A program made the position numbers and the translations under genes. The notes beneath the pieces are model-generated. The model ran no database searches. It was given only the letters and a program-made list of their open reading frames with translations, and had not been told where the DNA came from. Positions 25,262 through 33,234 of a DNA stretch of 64,000 nt are shown one piece after another (within the stretch, counting starts at the first letter, position 1; each line of letters opens with the position of its first letter). Source of the DNA: Rhizobium tibeticum (lineage in GTDB: Bacteria; Pseudomonadota; Alphaproteobacteria; Rhizobiales; Rhizobiaceae); contig NZ_FOCV01000028.1 in NCBI RefSeq assembly GCF_900110205.1, positions 21,931 to 85,930 of the forward strand, in the 5' to 3' direction.

Positions 25262-26249
25262 AGTCGACTACCCGAACAAGCACTTTCCCGGTCACAGCCC
25301 CCTGTTCGAGAGCGATATGCGCGTCTGCCGTGCGGTGCAGCGGTACGATCAGACCGATCGCGGGCTTGTAGGCTTCTGCTTCGAGGCTTGCGGTGAGGTC
25401 GACGATAGCGGCCTGCTTGGCCGACAAGGGCACCGTGTAGATATAGACGAACCGGAAGACGGCACCGGCGATCATCGCGCGCAGCAGCGGGATCGACCTT
25501 TCATCCGTCGCGTCACGCATTGCATAGGAACTGATGACCCCGCCGTTCGCCAGGCAGGCGAGATCGAGGTCGAGGTTCGCGACGAGATTGACGTCGACGA
25601 TGCGATCGACGCCTTTGCCTGCAGTCGCTTCCCGTATCCTGGCCGCGACGTCGTCGCCGCGCAGGTTGAGGACCAAATCGGCTCCGGCTCCGCGTGCGAT
25701 TGCCTCATGCTGCGGTTCGAGGACCGTCGTCGCAACCAGCGCTCCCGCCCATTTGGCAAGATGGATCGCGGCCGATCCGACCACCCCGGCGCCGCCATGA
25801 ACCAGAACCCACCGACCCTTGAGGTCTCCGTCGGCAAAGAGGCAGCGATGGGCGGTCAACCCCGGGATGCCAAGGGATGCGCCGATCTCATAAGACGTGT
25901 TGGCGGGCAGCTGCACCGCATTCGCGCAGGGCACGACGACGTAATCGGCCGCGGTTCCCGCGGCGCGACCGGACTGCGCCTCGAAGATCCACACACGCTC
26001 GCCGATCCTCGTTGCCGGGACACCCCTGCCCACAGCTTCGATCACCCCAGCGCCGTCCTGGTGGGGAATGACGCGCTCATAGGGCATAGCGGACGAAAAG
26101 CCGGTCCGCGCCTTCACGTCGGTCGGATTGATGCCCGACATGTGTACGCGAACGAGAACTTCTCCCGCCTGAGGCGCGGGCGTTGGGAGATCGCCGAGGA
26201 TCAGGACATCGTCCGCCGCACCCTGGCGGTCATAATGAATGGCACGCAT
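25260..26249 (-). CDS. NADPH:quinone oxidoreductase (zinc-independent MDR family)
   Basis: This 329-residue protein is a medium-chain dehydrogenase/reductase of the quinone reductase branch. It has an N-terminal GroES-like domain (VLVRVHMSGINPTDVKARTG, PHQDGAGVIEAVG) and the Rossmann motif VHGGAGVVGSAAIHLAKWAGA. It lacks the structural zinc cysteines. The ATG at 26249 has AGGA about 7 bases upstream. It is divergent from an HxlR regulator, a common pairing in redox-responsive control. Confidence 0.88.
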   Translation of the reverse strand: MRAIHYDRQGAADDVLILGDLPTPAPQAGEVLVRVHMSGINPTDVKARTGFSSAMPYERVIPHQDGAGVIEAVGRGVPATRIGERVWIFEAQSGRAAGTAADYVVVPCANAVQLPANTSYEIGASLGIPGLTAHRCLFADGDLKGRWVLVHGGAGVVGSAAIHLAKWAGALVATTVLEPQHEAIARGAGADLVLNLRGDDVAARIREATAGKGVDRIVDVNLVANLDLDLACLANGGVISSYAMRDATDERSIPLLRAMIAGAVFRFVYIYTVPLSAKQAAIVDLTASLEAEAYKPAIGLIVPLHRTADAHIALEQGAVTGKVLVRVVD

Positions 26250-26346
26250 GATCATTCCTGCTGTACGAGGACGCCACAAAGCGGGCGTTACAGAGCAGTA
26301 AATCCGCACATGGATGTGTTTTCGCAAGAAGGCACCGATTTGATAT

Positions 26347-26377
26347 ATAGGGCTAAAAGGTATACTAATGGCCCTAT
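26347..26377. promoter_or_regulatory. Inverted repeat over the HxlR gene promoter
   Basis: ATAGGGC (26347-26353) and GCCCTAT (26371-26377) flank a TATACT box (26361-26366) and overlap the HxlR start codon. It is a candidate autoregulatory operator in the divergent intergenic region. Confidence 0.5.
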
Positions 26378-26702
26378 GACATCAGATTCAAAGCCGTTTC
26401 GCTGTGCCGTTGAGATCACCGTCGAAGTTGCCGGCGGCAAATGGAAGCCGCTGATCCTTCACTATCTGCTCGACGGCACAAAGCGGTTCGGTGAATTGCG
26501 GCGCCTGATCGGCGGGGTGACGCAACGTTCTCTCACGCTCCAACTCCGGCAGTTGGAGGAACATGGCGTGATCCGCCGCGAAGTGTTCGCGGAGGTGCCT
26601 CCACGGGTCGAATACTCACTGACAGAGCGGGGCAGGACGCTTACGCCCGTCCTGGAGGCGATGAAACGATGGGGCGAAATGTACGCGGAGCAACAGCTGT
26701 AG
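26376..26702 (+). CDS. HxlR family transcriptional regulator
   Basis: This 108-residue winged-helix protein carries the HxlR pattern: an N-terminal cysteine (PFRCAVEITVEVAGGKWKPLILHYLLDG), RFGELRRLIGGVTQRSLTLQLRQLEEHGVI, and the wing REVFAEVPPRVEYSLTERG. Members often sense electrophiles or quinones through the cysteine. It is divergent from the quinone oxidoreductase gene and probably controls it. The start is the ATG at 26376, within the inverted repeat. Confidence 0.9.
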   Translation: MTSDSKPFRCAVEITVEVAGGKWKPLILHYLLDGTKRFGELRRLIGGVTQRSLTLQLRQLEEHGVIRREVFAEVPPRVEYSLTERGRTLTPVLEAMKRWGEMYAEQQL

Positions 26703-26930
26703 TCGATGCCCGATCGTGTCCACGGGAGTGGTGTAGCTCGCGGCCGATGGCCGTTTTCGGGCCAAGCTGTTGTGTCTGTTCGCGGCAACAAATGGACGCT
26801 TCGTGCCCTTAGGTAGACCTGCGTGTTATTGAAAATGCTGTTGGTCGCCATGCGGCAGTCGGCGGCGCTTGCGTAACCATCGCGCAGAGTATCGCGCCAC
26901 CGCGTGCAATCGGCGGGGCTGGCTGGCCCA

Positions 26931-26974
26931 GCCCGACGCAGATGAGCATCACGTCTAAGCTAAAACATTCTAAT
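26931..26974 (+). repeat. 44-bp direct repeat, copy B
   Basis: This copy begins GCCCGACGCAGATGAGCA and ends TTCTAAT, and matches copy A at 25108. The two copies bracket the oxidoreductase/HxlR module. The gene-free stretch 26703-26930 between HxlR and this copy holds no supported gene. Confidence 0.6.
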
Positions 26975-27144
26975 TGGGCCGAGGAGCGATATGGATGGCG
27001 AACCATTTGGTGCAAAACGCGTGACCATCGCCGGCCGCGGCACGCTTCCGCTTCCGCATTCGGGCGCTGTCGGTAAGATTGAGGTTGTAGCTTCCGGTGA
27101 AGATGTAGTGTGGGCAGGACATATCCGCGTCGCTGCCTTCAGTA

Positions 27145-27282
27145 AGGTTGATCCAGAACCTTATCGGCTGGCGGAGCGTCGAAGTCGAATTCGCGCCGAA
27201 GGATGGGCCGTTCGGCCGCTATTTCGCGTTCCGCGATCCGTTCGGCTACTCGATCACCGCCCATACTGTCGTGAAGTCCTGA
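27145..27282 (+). pseudogene. Glyoxalase/VOC protein, 3' remnant
   Basis: One frame encodes LIGWRSVEVEFAPKDGPFG followed by RYFAFRDPFGYSITAHTVVKS and a stop at 27280-27282. This is the C-terminal strand set of a vicinal-oxygen-chelate (glyoxalase-like) protein, with the FRDPFGY signature. No matching N-terminal part is found upstream, so this is a remnant cut on its left side. Confidence 0.5.
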
Positions 27283-27304
27283 TTTGGCGGCCAAGGAAAA
27301 CGAC

Positions 27305-27907
27305 ATGACGAACTTCAACCAGCCCCGACTCTTTGTCACCGGCTCGACCGGCGAGCTTGGCCGCCTCGTGATCGCAGAACTTCTCAAGAGAGTTCCGGCG
27401 AGAAGCATCGTTGCGGGCGTCCGGTCGCTTGACCACGACATCGCGAAGCAGATCGCCGCGCATGGCGTCGAACTCCGCATCGCTGACTATTCGCGGCCCG
27501 ACACCCTCCTGGCGGCTTTCGCCGGCATCGACAGGCTATTGTTGATCTCGTCGAGCATGGAGGGTGACCGCGTTTCCCAGCACCAAAATGTCATCGAGGC
27601 CGCGAAGGCCGCAGGCGTCGGTTTGTTCGCCTATACGAGCCTGCTTCATGCCGACACCTCGCCCCTTGGTCTTAGCGAAGACCATCTGCGGACAGAGGCT
27701 CTCCTGAAAGCGTCTGGCCTTCCGGTCGTGCTGCTGCGACATGGGTGGTACATGGAGAACCACATGGCATCGGTGCTCCCGGCGCTTCATCACGGGGCGG
27801 TGATCGGCAGTGCGGGCGAAGGGCGGTTCGCGACCGCCACCCGTGCTGACTTCGCCGAATCCGCAGCCGTGTCGTCGGCGGTCGGCTTGGTGGCGCTTGT
27901 GTTGTAA
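27305..27907 (+). pseudogene. NmrA/QorB-like NAD(P)H:quinone oxidoreductase, 3'-truncated
   Basis: The frame begins with a Rossmann motif LFVTGSTGELGRLVIAELL and follows the NmrA/QorB pattern (VRSLDHDIAKQIAAHGVELRIADY, VLLRHGWYMENH, GRFATATRADFAESAAV) for about 190 residues. It then ends in unrelated residues. Complete members have about 285 residues. The sequence beyond about 27870 belongs to an SDR gene on the other strand, so a deletion has joined two converging genes. The ATG at 27305 has AAGGAAA upstream. Confidence 0.7.
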
Positions 27908-28023
27908 TGGACAGCGATTGCCTTGGCGCCCTGCGCGGCGAGATCGCGCGCGATAAGCCCGCCGAGGTTCTTCGCGCCACCGGCAATCAGAACGGTTTTT
28001 CCCTTGATGCTGTGATCGGTCAT
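27870..28023 (-). pseudogene. Short-chain dehydrogenase, N-terminal remnant
   Basis: From the ATG at 28023 the frame encodes TDHSIKGKTVLIAGGAKNLGG and then LIARDLAAQGAKAIAVHYN, the nucleotide-binding start of an SDR protein (GGxxNxG motif). It runs for about 50 residues before breaking at the junction with the QorB-like gene. It is divergent from the LysR gene, which probably once controlled it. Confidence 0.65.
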
Positions 28024-28116
28024 TGGCGTTGGCCTCCTTCGGTTGCCGGCGGCCACCCGAACGGCCGCTTCCTGCATCGCACCATATCGTCTATAATTTT
28101 GTCATAAAGCCGCTCA

Positions 28117-28137
28117 TTCTGACATCACCTGTCAGAA
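28117..28137. promoter_or_regulatory. Perfect palindrome in the LysR/SDR intergenic region
   Basis: TTCTGACA, a 5-base spacer and TGTCAGAA form a perfect inverted repeat about 25 bases upstream of the LysR start, next to a TATAAT box at 28092-28097. It is a likely LysR-type binding site. Confidence 0.6.
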
Positions 28138-28161
28138 ACGACGACCAATCAAACAGAGCCA

Positions 28162-29067
28162 GTGCCCTTGGACCGTATCGATCTCTTCCGCACCTTCACC
28201 CGCGTCGTCGAATGCGCAAGCTTCACCCGCGCAGCCGACACACTCGGCATGCCTCGCTCATCGGTATCGGCTGCGGTGATCGAGCTCGAAGCGCGGGTCG
28301 GCGCCCGCCTACTTCACCGCACCACACGAAAGGTCTCCCCGACCCAGGACGGCGCCGCCTTCTATGAGCGCTGTCTGCGGCTGATCGCCGATGTCGAGGA
28401 GACCGAGGGGTTGTTTCGGCAGACATCGGTCGGGCCGAGCGGTAGCCTCAGGATCGACGTGCCGGGCCGGATCGGGCGTCTCATCATCGCGCCGGCCTTG
28501 CCGGAATTCCTCGCCCGTCATCCTCAGCTCGACATTGAGCTGCGCGTCACCGATCGGGCCGTCAACCTCGTCGAGGAGAGCGTCGATTGCGTGCTGCGGG
28601 TCGGACCGCTCAGCGATTCCGGTCTCATAGCCCGCAAGATCGGCGACCTCCCGCTGATCAATGTCGCCAGCCCGGGCTATCTCGACCAATACGGCACACC
28701 AGGCGCGCCGGACGATCTCGGCGCGCATCTCGCCGTCAACTATGCCTCGCCGTCGACCGGCCGCGTTGAGGATTGGGAGTGGGTTGACGATGGCGAGGTG
28801 CGGATGATGCCGGTTCGTGGCCGCGTCAGCGTCAACAGCGCCGAAGCCTATATTGCCTGCTGCCTAGCCGGCCTCGGCCTCATCCAGATCCCGGCCTACG
28901 ACGTTACGCGCCACCTAGATGCGGGGGAACTCGTCGAGGTGATGCCCGAACATCGCGCCGCGCCGATGCCGATGACGCTGCTCTATCCTCATCGTCAGCA
29001 TCTTTCTCGCAGGCTCCAGGTTTTTGCGGATTGGCTTGAGCAACTCCTGAAACGGGAGATTCTGTAG
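28162..29067 (+). CDS. LysR family transcriptional regulator
   Basis: This 301-residue protein has the full LysR layout: an N-terminal winged helix-turn-helix (LFRTFTRVVECASFTRAADTLGMPRSSVSAAV...LLHRTTRKVSPTQDG) and a periplasmic-binding-like effector domain to the end. The length is normal. The GTG at 28162 or the TTG at 28168 could start it; neither has a strong ribosome binding site. The divergent SDR gene it probably regulated is now a fragment. Confidence 0.9.
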   Translation: MPLDRIDLFRTFTRVVECASFTRAADTLGMPRSSVSAAVIELEARVGARLLHRTTRKVSPTQDGAAFYERCLRLIADVEETEGLFRQTSVGPSGSLRIDVPGRIGRLIIAPALPEFLARHPQLDIELRVTDRAVNLVEESVDCVLRVGPLSDSGLIARKIGDLPLINVASPGYLDQYGTPGAPDDLGAHLAVNYASPSTGRVEDWEWVDDGEVRMMPVRGRVSVNSAEAYIACCLAGLGLIQIPAYDVTRHLDAGELVEVMPEHRAAPMPMTLLYPHRQHLSRRLQVFADWLEQLLKREIL

Positions 29068-29138
29068 GGAAGTGTCGGGCTGACGAGGGCACCTCGTAAC
29101 TTCCTTCGGGGGAGCCAACGTCGATCGAGACGGCGAGA

Positions 29139-29480
29139 TCAGAACAGGCGCCCGCCATTCGGCACAGATCTCTCCGGGGTAACCAACACCACGTTGCCCG
29201 CTTCGTCTGGAAATCCAAGTGTAAGCACTTCGGACAGGAACGGCCCGATCCGCCTCGGCCCCAGATTTACCACGCACGCCACCTGGCGACCGATCAGGGC
29301 ATCGCGCGCATACAACTCGGTGACCTGCGCACTCGATCGTTTCGTCCCCAGCTCGGGGCCGAGATCGATCGTGAGTTTCCAGGCCGGCTTGCGCGCTTGG
29401 GGGAATTCGGCGACGTCGATGATCGTGCCAGCCCGGATGTCGACGGCGGTGAAGTCGTTGAACGTGATCGTGTCGGCCAT
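29139..29480 (-). CDS. CsaA-like tRNA-binding domain protein
   Basis: This 113-residue protein is a stand-alone tRNA-binding (EMAP/CsaA) OB-fold, of the kind proposed as a secretion chaperone. The family pattern is clear: FTAVDIRAGTIIDVAEFPQARKPAWKLTIDLG, KRSSAQVTELY, GRQVACVVNLGPRRIGPFLSEVLTLG. The ATG at 29480 has GGAG about 10 bases upstream. It looks complete and lies next to the LigD polymerase remnant. Confidence 0.88.
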   Translation of the reverse strand: MADTITFNDFTAVDIRAGTIIDVAEFPQARKPAWKLTIDLGPELGTKRSSAQVTELYARDALIGRQVACVVNLGPRRIGPFLSEVLTLGFPDEAGNVVLVTPERSVPNGGRLF

Positions 29481-29551
29481 AATGGATACTCCGTAAGTCG
29501 CTATTTGGTCAGGTGGCGTGCACGGCGGGCGCATGCCTGCGATGTGCCGCG

Positions 29552-30078
29552 ATGCACGACAGGACACTCACCTCCACCAGCGTCGTCGAAGCCGCCCGCG
29601 AGATGCGCGACCGGCTGGAGGAACTCGGGCTCGTCAGCTTCTGCAAGACGACCGGCGGCAAAGGGCTGCATGTGGTCACGCCGCTTGCGGTGGCGAAGGG
29701 TAAGAAACTGGCTTGGCCGGAGGCAAAAGGCTTTGCCCATGATGTCTGCCTACAGATGGCGCGCGCGAATCCGGAGCGCTATCTGATCAAGATGGCGAAG
29801 AACCAGCGCAATGGCCGCATCTTCCTCGATTATCTGCGCAATGACCGAATGGCGACGGCGGTGGCGCCGCTGTCGCCGCGCGCCCGTCCCGGCGCCACGG
29901 TGTCGATGCCGCTGACCTGGAGCCAGGTGAGACGGATCTCGATCCCAAGCGGTTTACGATCCGAACCGTGCCGGCGCTTCTGGAAAAGACAAGCGCCTGG
30001 CAGGACTATTGCGACGGGCAGCGACCGCTCGAACAGGCGATCAAGCGGCTTGCCAAGGCAATGAAGCAGGCCGCCTGA
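29552..30078 (+). pseudogene. LigD polymerase-domain remnant
   Basis: The sequence encodes the C-terminal two-thirds of a LigD-type primase-polymerase domain (REMRDRLEELGL, SFCKTTGGKGLHVVTPL, RYLIKMAKNQRNGRIFLDYLRN, MPLTWSQV), which fills gaps in bacterial end joining. After about 29926 the match continues in another frame (ETDLDPKRFTIRTVPALLE...AIKRLAKAMKQAA) to a stop at 30076-30078, so one base is missing. The N-terminal catalytic Asp region is absent. It lies 1.3 kb from the ligase gene and on the opposite strand. Confidence 0.75.
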
Positions 30079-30090
30079 ACGCACGATCCG

Positions 30091-30351
30091 TCAGATACCA
30101 TAGCGCCGATCGAGTTCTTTCAGGGCAGACTGCACTTCATCGATAGAAACTGGCTCTGGTGTTCCCGGCACCTGACGGAGGGCCGGTTTTGAATCGACAG
30201 CGTAAAAGTCCGACGCCCAGGCCGCGAGGATCGCCCGCTTGTCGTCGATGGAAAGAGCAGGAGCGCTCACAACATCGATTGGTCGCCGAAGCTGCATGCC
30301 CTGAACCAGCATCACATTGTCGACCGCCTGCTGCAGCATGATGTCCATCAT
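30091..30351 (-). CDS. Conserved hypothetical protein (86 aa)
   Basis: This 86-residue protein has an N-terminal helix (MLQQAVDNVMLVQGMQLRRP) and a conserved-looking motif DKRAILAAWASDFYAVDSKPALRQVPG seen in small rhizobial proteins of unknown role. Adjacent in-frame ATGs at 30351 and 30348 are possible starts, with GAGG a few bases upstream. It may be cotranscribed with the DUF982 and Hsp20 genes. Confidence 0.7.
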   Translation of the reverse strand: MMDIMLQQAVDNVMLVQGMQLRRPIDVVSAPALSIDDKRAILAAWASDFYAVDSKPALRQVPGTPEPVSIDEVQSALKELDRRYGI

Positions 30352-30360
30352 CGGTCTACC

Positions 30361-30660
30361 TCAACGAACGTGCGGATCCCTGTCGCTTCGCAGGCGAGAC
30401 GCGGCGATGGTGTTGGTGTCCGGTGCAAGCAGATCATGTTTGTCGGCGAAGGCGGCAAACAGTCCCCGCGCGGTCTCTGCTTCGATCTCACCGCGCAACG
30501 CCGCACTGCATGCCTTGAGCGCGACCGTGTGTGCGGTGTCTCGCATTGAAGCCGGCCATTCGACGAGATGTCGGTAAGCGTCCATCACGCTGCAAACCTC
30601 TGCCGGAAAGCCGAGGCCGACAAGAATGGAAACAGGCTGTCTGAACATATCGGGTTTCAT
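30361..30660 (-). CDS. DUF982 protein
   Basis: This 99-residue protein follows the DUF982 pattern of rhizobia: PVSILVGLGFPAEVCSVMDAYRHLVEWPA, then KACSAALRGEIEAETARGLFAAFADKHDLL. Function is unknown. The ATG at 30660 has AAGGAGAG about 6 bases upstream. It is 10 bases from the following 86-residue gene and downstream of Hsp20. Confidence 0.8.
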   Translation of the reverse strand: MKPDMFRQPVSILVGLGFPAEVCSVMDAYRHLVEWPASMRDTAHTVALKACSAALRGEIEAETARGLFAAFADKHDLLAPDTNTIAASRLRSDRDPHVR

Positions 30661-30736
30661 CGCTCTCTCCTTCCCAACCCGGATGTTGATGGGCGCCGTC
30701 GCCACGGCGCCCTTGTTGTTGAGCGGACAATGTAGA

Positions 30737-31210
30737 TTAGGCCGCCTTCTGCGCCTCGATCTGCACTCGATCAACCGACGTCAAAGCGGGCTCGCTCTGG
30801 ATCGAGATTTTGCGCGGCTTCAGTGCCTCGGGGATCTCGCGAACGAGATCGATCGACAGGAGACCGTTGCTCAGATCCGCCCCGTTCACCCTGACATGGT
30901 CGGCAAGCTCGAACCGGTGTTCGAACGGCCGGCCGGCAATGCCGCGATGCAGGTAGCCATCCGCGGCCACTTCCTGCTTCTTGCCGGTCACGGTCAGAAG
31001 ATTGGATTGGAACGTGATGTCGAGATCGTCCTGGGCAAAGCCTGCCACCGCAATCGAAATCCGATAGCTGTCATCATCGGTCTTGACGATGTCATAGGGC
31101 GGCCAGTCGCTGATCGAGCGGGCGCGCTGGGCGTTCTCGAGAAGATTGAAGACCCGGTCGAACCCGACGCTGGACCGGAAGAGAGGTGCGTAGTCGTAAG
31201 ATGTTGCCAT
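30737..31210 (-). CDS. Small heat shock protein, Hsp20/IbpA family
   Basis: This 157-residue protein contains an alpha-crystallin domain (about residues 38-130): PPYDIVKTDDDSYRISIAVAGFAQDDLDI, LLTVTGKKQ, HRGIAGRPFEHRFEL and LSNGLLSIDLVREIP. It acts as an ATP-independent holdase in the cytoplasm. The ATG at 31210 is preferred because AAGGAGG is 8 bases upstream; the ATG at 31216 is too close. Rhizobia typically carry several such genes. Confidence 0.93.
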   Translation of the reverse strand: MATSYDYAPLFRSSVGFDRVFNLLENAQRARSISDWPPYDIVKTDDDSYRISIAVAGFAQDDLDITFQSNLLTVTGKKQEVAADGYLHRGIAGRPFEHRFELADHVRVNGADLSNGLLSIDLVREIPEALKPRKISIQSEPALTSVDRVQIEAQKAA

Positions 31211-31340
31211 AGCCATATCCTCCTTGAAGCAACATGGGGTACGGAAGCGCCGAAGACGGTGCCTCCAGCAAGGCCAGCCCTGTTATCAGCGGCTGACGTC
31301 AATCGATTTGGTTTTTGAGAATTTCGGATTCAAGAGCGCA

Positions 31341-31358
31341 GCCCGAAAAAATTCGGGC
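31341..31358. terminator. Hairpin with T-run near the end of the ligase gene
   Basis: GCCCGAA (31341-31347) pairs with TTCGGGC (31352-31358) over AAAA, with CCTTTTT after it on the plus strand. It lies just beyond the leftward ligase stop and upstream of the Hsp20 gene. Confidence 0.6.
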
Positions 31359-31381
31359 CCTTTTTCCTCTGCCGGCACCAC

Positions 31382-32413
31382 TCAATCGAGCTCGTAAACC
31401 GCGGCGTTATCCTGAACTTCGCGCAAGCCTTTGTAAGAGGCATGGCGCAGATTGCTGTCGTCGGTCCAGCCGCGGAATTCGATCTCGGCGATCAACGTCG
31501 GCTGCGCAAAGACGTAGTTCTTACCTTTCAGCGGGACGACCGGCGTCCTGGTTTTCAGCATGTCGAGCGTCTTCTTCAGATATGCGGCATCCTTTTCCTT
31601 GAAGCCCGTGCCCATGGCGCCGACATAGACCCAATCATGGCCTCGCCGGCCTGCAAGCAGAAGACTGCCGATGCCACCGCGCGCCGCGGCTGACTGCTCG
31701 TAACCGACAATCATGAAGCTTTCACTCTGGACGCATTTGATCTTCAGCCAATCTCCCCTCCGGCCCGAGCGGTAAGGGCTGTCGCGGTGCTTGGCGATAA
31801 TACCTTCCATTCCAAGAGAGCAAGCGTTGGCCAACAACCCTGTTCCGTCTCCCTGGACTTCCTCCGAGAGCTGGATGGCGCCCACGGCGCCTTCCAACAA
31901 ATCTTCGAGAAGATGCCGCCGGACTGAAAGCTCGGTCTTCGTGAGATCGTGCCCATCGAAATACAGAAGGTCGAAGGCAAACAGAATGGATTCCGTCGAG
32001 GATCGTTTACCGCCGCGTCCGCCGAGCGACCGCTGCAGCGCTCCGAAGTCGGATCGGCCCTCAGCGCTGAGGACGACAGCCTCCCCGTCGAGAATCGCTG
32101 TCCCAACCCCGAGTTCCTTGGCCGCCGCGGCAATGGCCGGGAAACGGTGTGTCCAGTCATGGCCGCCACGGGTGATGATCCGCACGCCCTTCGGCTCGAT
32201 GTGGATGGCGAGGCGGTAGCCGTCCCATTTGATTTCATAGGCCCAGTCTGGTCCGGACGGTGGTGCGGTCTTGAGCAACGCCAGGCACGGTTCGACGCGA
32301 TCGGGCATAGGGTCGAACGGGAGGTTGGGTTGGGCGGGATCGCGCTTGCGCCTGGGCTTGGATTTGGCGATGAACGCATCGTCTTGCAGCAAAGGTTTGA
32401 CGCGTTTGCTCAT
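31382..32413 (-). CDS. ligD: ATP-dependent DNA ligase (LigD ligase-domain type)
   Basis: This 343-residue protein has the nucleotidyl-transferase core with motif I YEIKWDGYR (lysine 62 is the adenylated residue), IITRGGHDWTHRFP, AILDGEAVVL, and the OB-fold ending VAEIEFRGWT-type (IAEIEFRGWTDDSNLRHASYKGLR). It seals double-strand breaks with Ku. It lacks the polymerase and phosphoesterase domains of full LigD. Its ATG overlaps the Ku stop (ATGA), so the two are coupled. Confidence 0.93.
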   Translation of the reverse strand: MSKRVKPLLQDDAFIAKSKPRRKRDPAQPNLPFDPMPDRVEPCLALLKTAPPSGPDWAYEIKWDGYRLAIHIEPKGVRIITRGGHDWTHRFPAIAAAAKELGVGTAILDGEAVVLSAEGRSDFGALQRSLGGRGGKRSSTESILFAFDLLYFDGHDLTKTELSVRRHLLEDLLEGAVGAIQLSEEVQGDGTGLLANACSLGMEGIIAKHRDSPYRSGRRGDWLKIKCVQSESFMIVGYEQSAAARGGIGSLLLAGRRGHDWVYVGAMGTGFKEKDAAYLKKTLDMLKTRTPVVPLKGKNYVFAQPTLIAEIEFRGWTDDSNLRHASYKGLREVQDNAAVYELD

Positions 32414-33222
32414 TTTCCGGTCCGGGTTTCTGCCGCGACGGACTTCTTCAAAGCGTCCATAATGTTGATGACGTTGCTCGGTAGGGGCGCTGATGCCGGC
32501 GCCTTGGCCCTGGTCTTCGATGGCTTCTTCAGCGCCTTCTTCTTTTCCGCGATGATATCGAGAAGCCGGTCCTGGACTGGATCGATGACCATTTTCGGGT
32601 TCCAGTGCTGGGTCTGCTTTTTGATCAGTTGACCGATCAGCGGCATCATGTCGGAATCCGCTGTCTCATCACCGATGCCCTCGAAATAGGTCTCTTCATC
32701 ACGCACCTCGTCACCATAGCGCAAAGTCCAGAGAACGATACCCTTGCCGCGTGGCTCCAACATGACGGCGCGCTCGCGCCGCGTGATGACCAGCCGCGAA
32801 ATACCGACCATATCCTGGGATTCCATCGCGTCGCGTATGACCGAGAACGCCTCCTGGCCGACCGGATCGTTCGGCGACAGATAATAGGGCGTATCCAGCC
32901 AGATCCACTCGATCGTATCGCGCGGGGTAAAGGTAGAGATGTCGATGGTCTTGGTGCTGTCGAGCGCGACATTTTCGAGCTCCTCGTCTTCCAGGATGAT
33001 GTATTCGTCCTCGCCGCGCTGATAGCCTTTGACCTCGTCCTCCTCCCTGACCTCTTTCCCCGTCACGGAGTCCACATAATGACTGACGACCCGGTTCTGG
33101 GTCTCGCGATTGAGCGTGTGGAAGCGAACTTTTTCGTTTTCGGAAGTCGCGGGCATCATCTGCACCGGGCAAGTGACCAGTGACAGTTTGAGATAGCCTT
33201 TCCAGTAGGGACGGACTGCCAT
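32410..33222 (-). CDS. ku: Non-homologous end joining protein Ku
   Basis: This 270-residue protein is a bacterial Ku. It begins VRPYWKGYLKLSLVTCPVQMMPA, contains VRFHTLNRETQNRVVSHYVD and KGYQRGEDEYIILEDEELE, and ends with a basic tail rich in lysine. Ku homodimers thread onto DNA ends and recruit the ligase. It is coupled downstream to the ligase gene and lies 12 bases after a second Ku gene. The order ku-ku-ligase on one strand resembles end-joining loci of Sinorhizobium. Confidence 0.94.
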   Translation of the reverse strand: MAVRPYWKGYLKLSLVTCPVQMMPATSENEKVRFHTLNRETQNRVVSHYVDSVTGKEVREEDEVKGYQRGEDEYIILEDEELENVALDSTKTIDISTFTPRDTIEWIWLDTPYYLSPNDPVGQEAFSVIRDAMESQDMVGISRLVITRRERAVMLEPRGKGIVLWTLRYGDEVRDEETYFEGIGDETADSDMMPLIGQLIKKQTQHWNPKMVIDPVQDRLLDIIAEKKKALKKPSKTRAKAPASAPLPSNVINIMDALKKSVAAETRTGK

Positions 33223-33234
33223 GAAATCCTCCGA

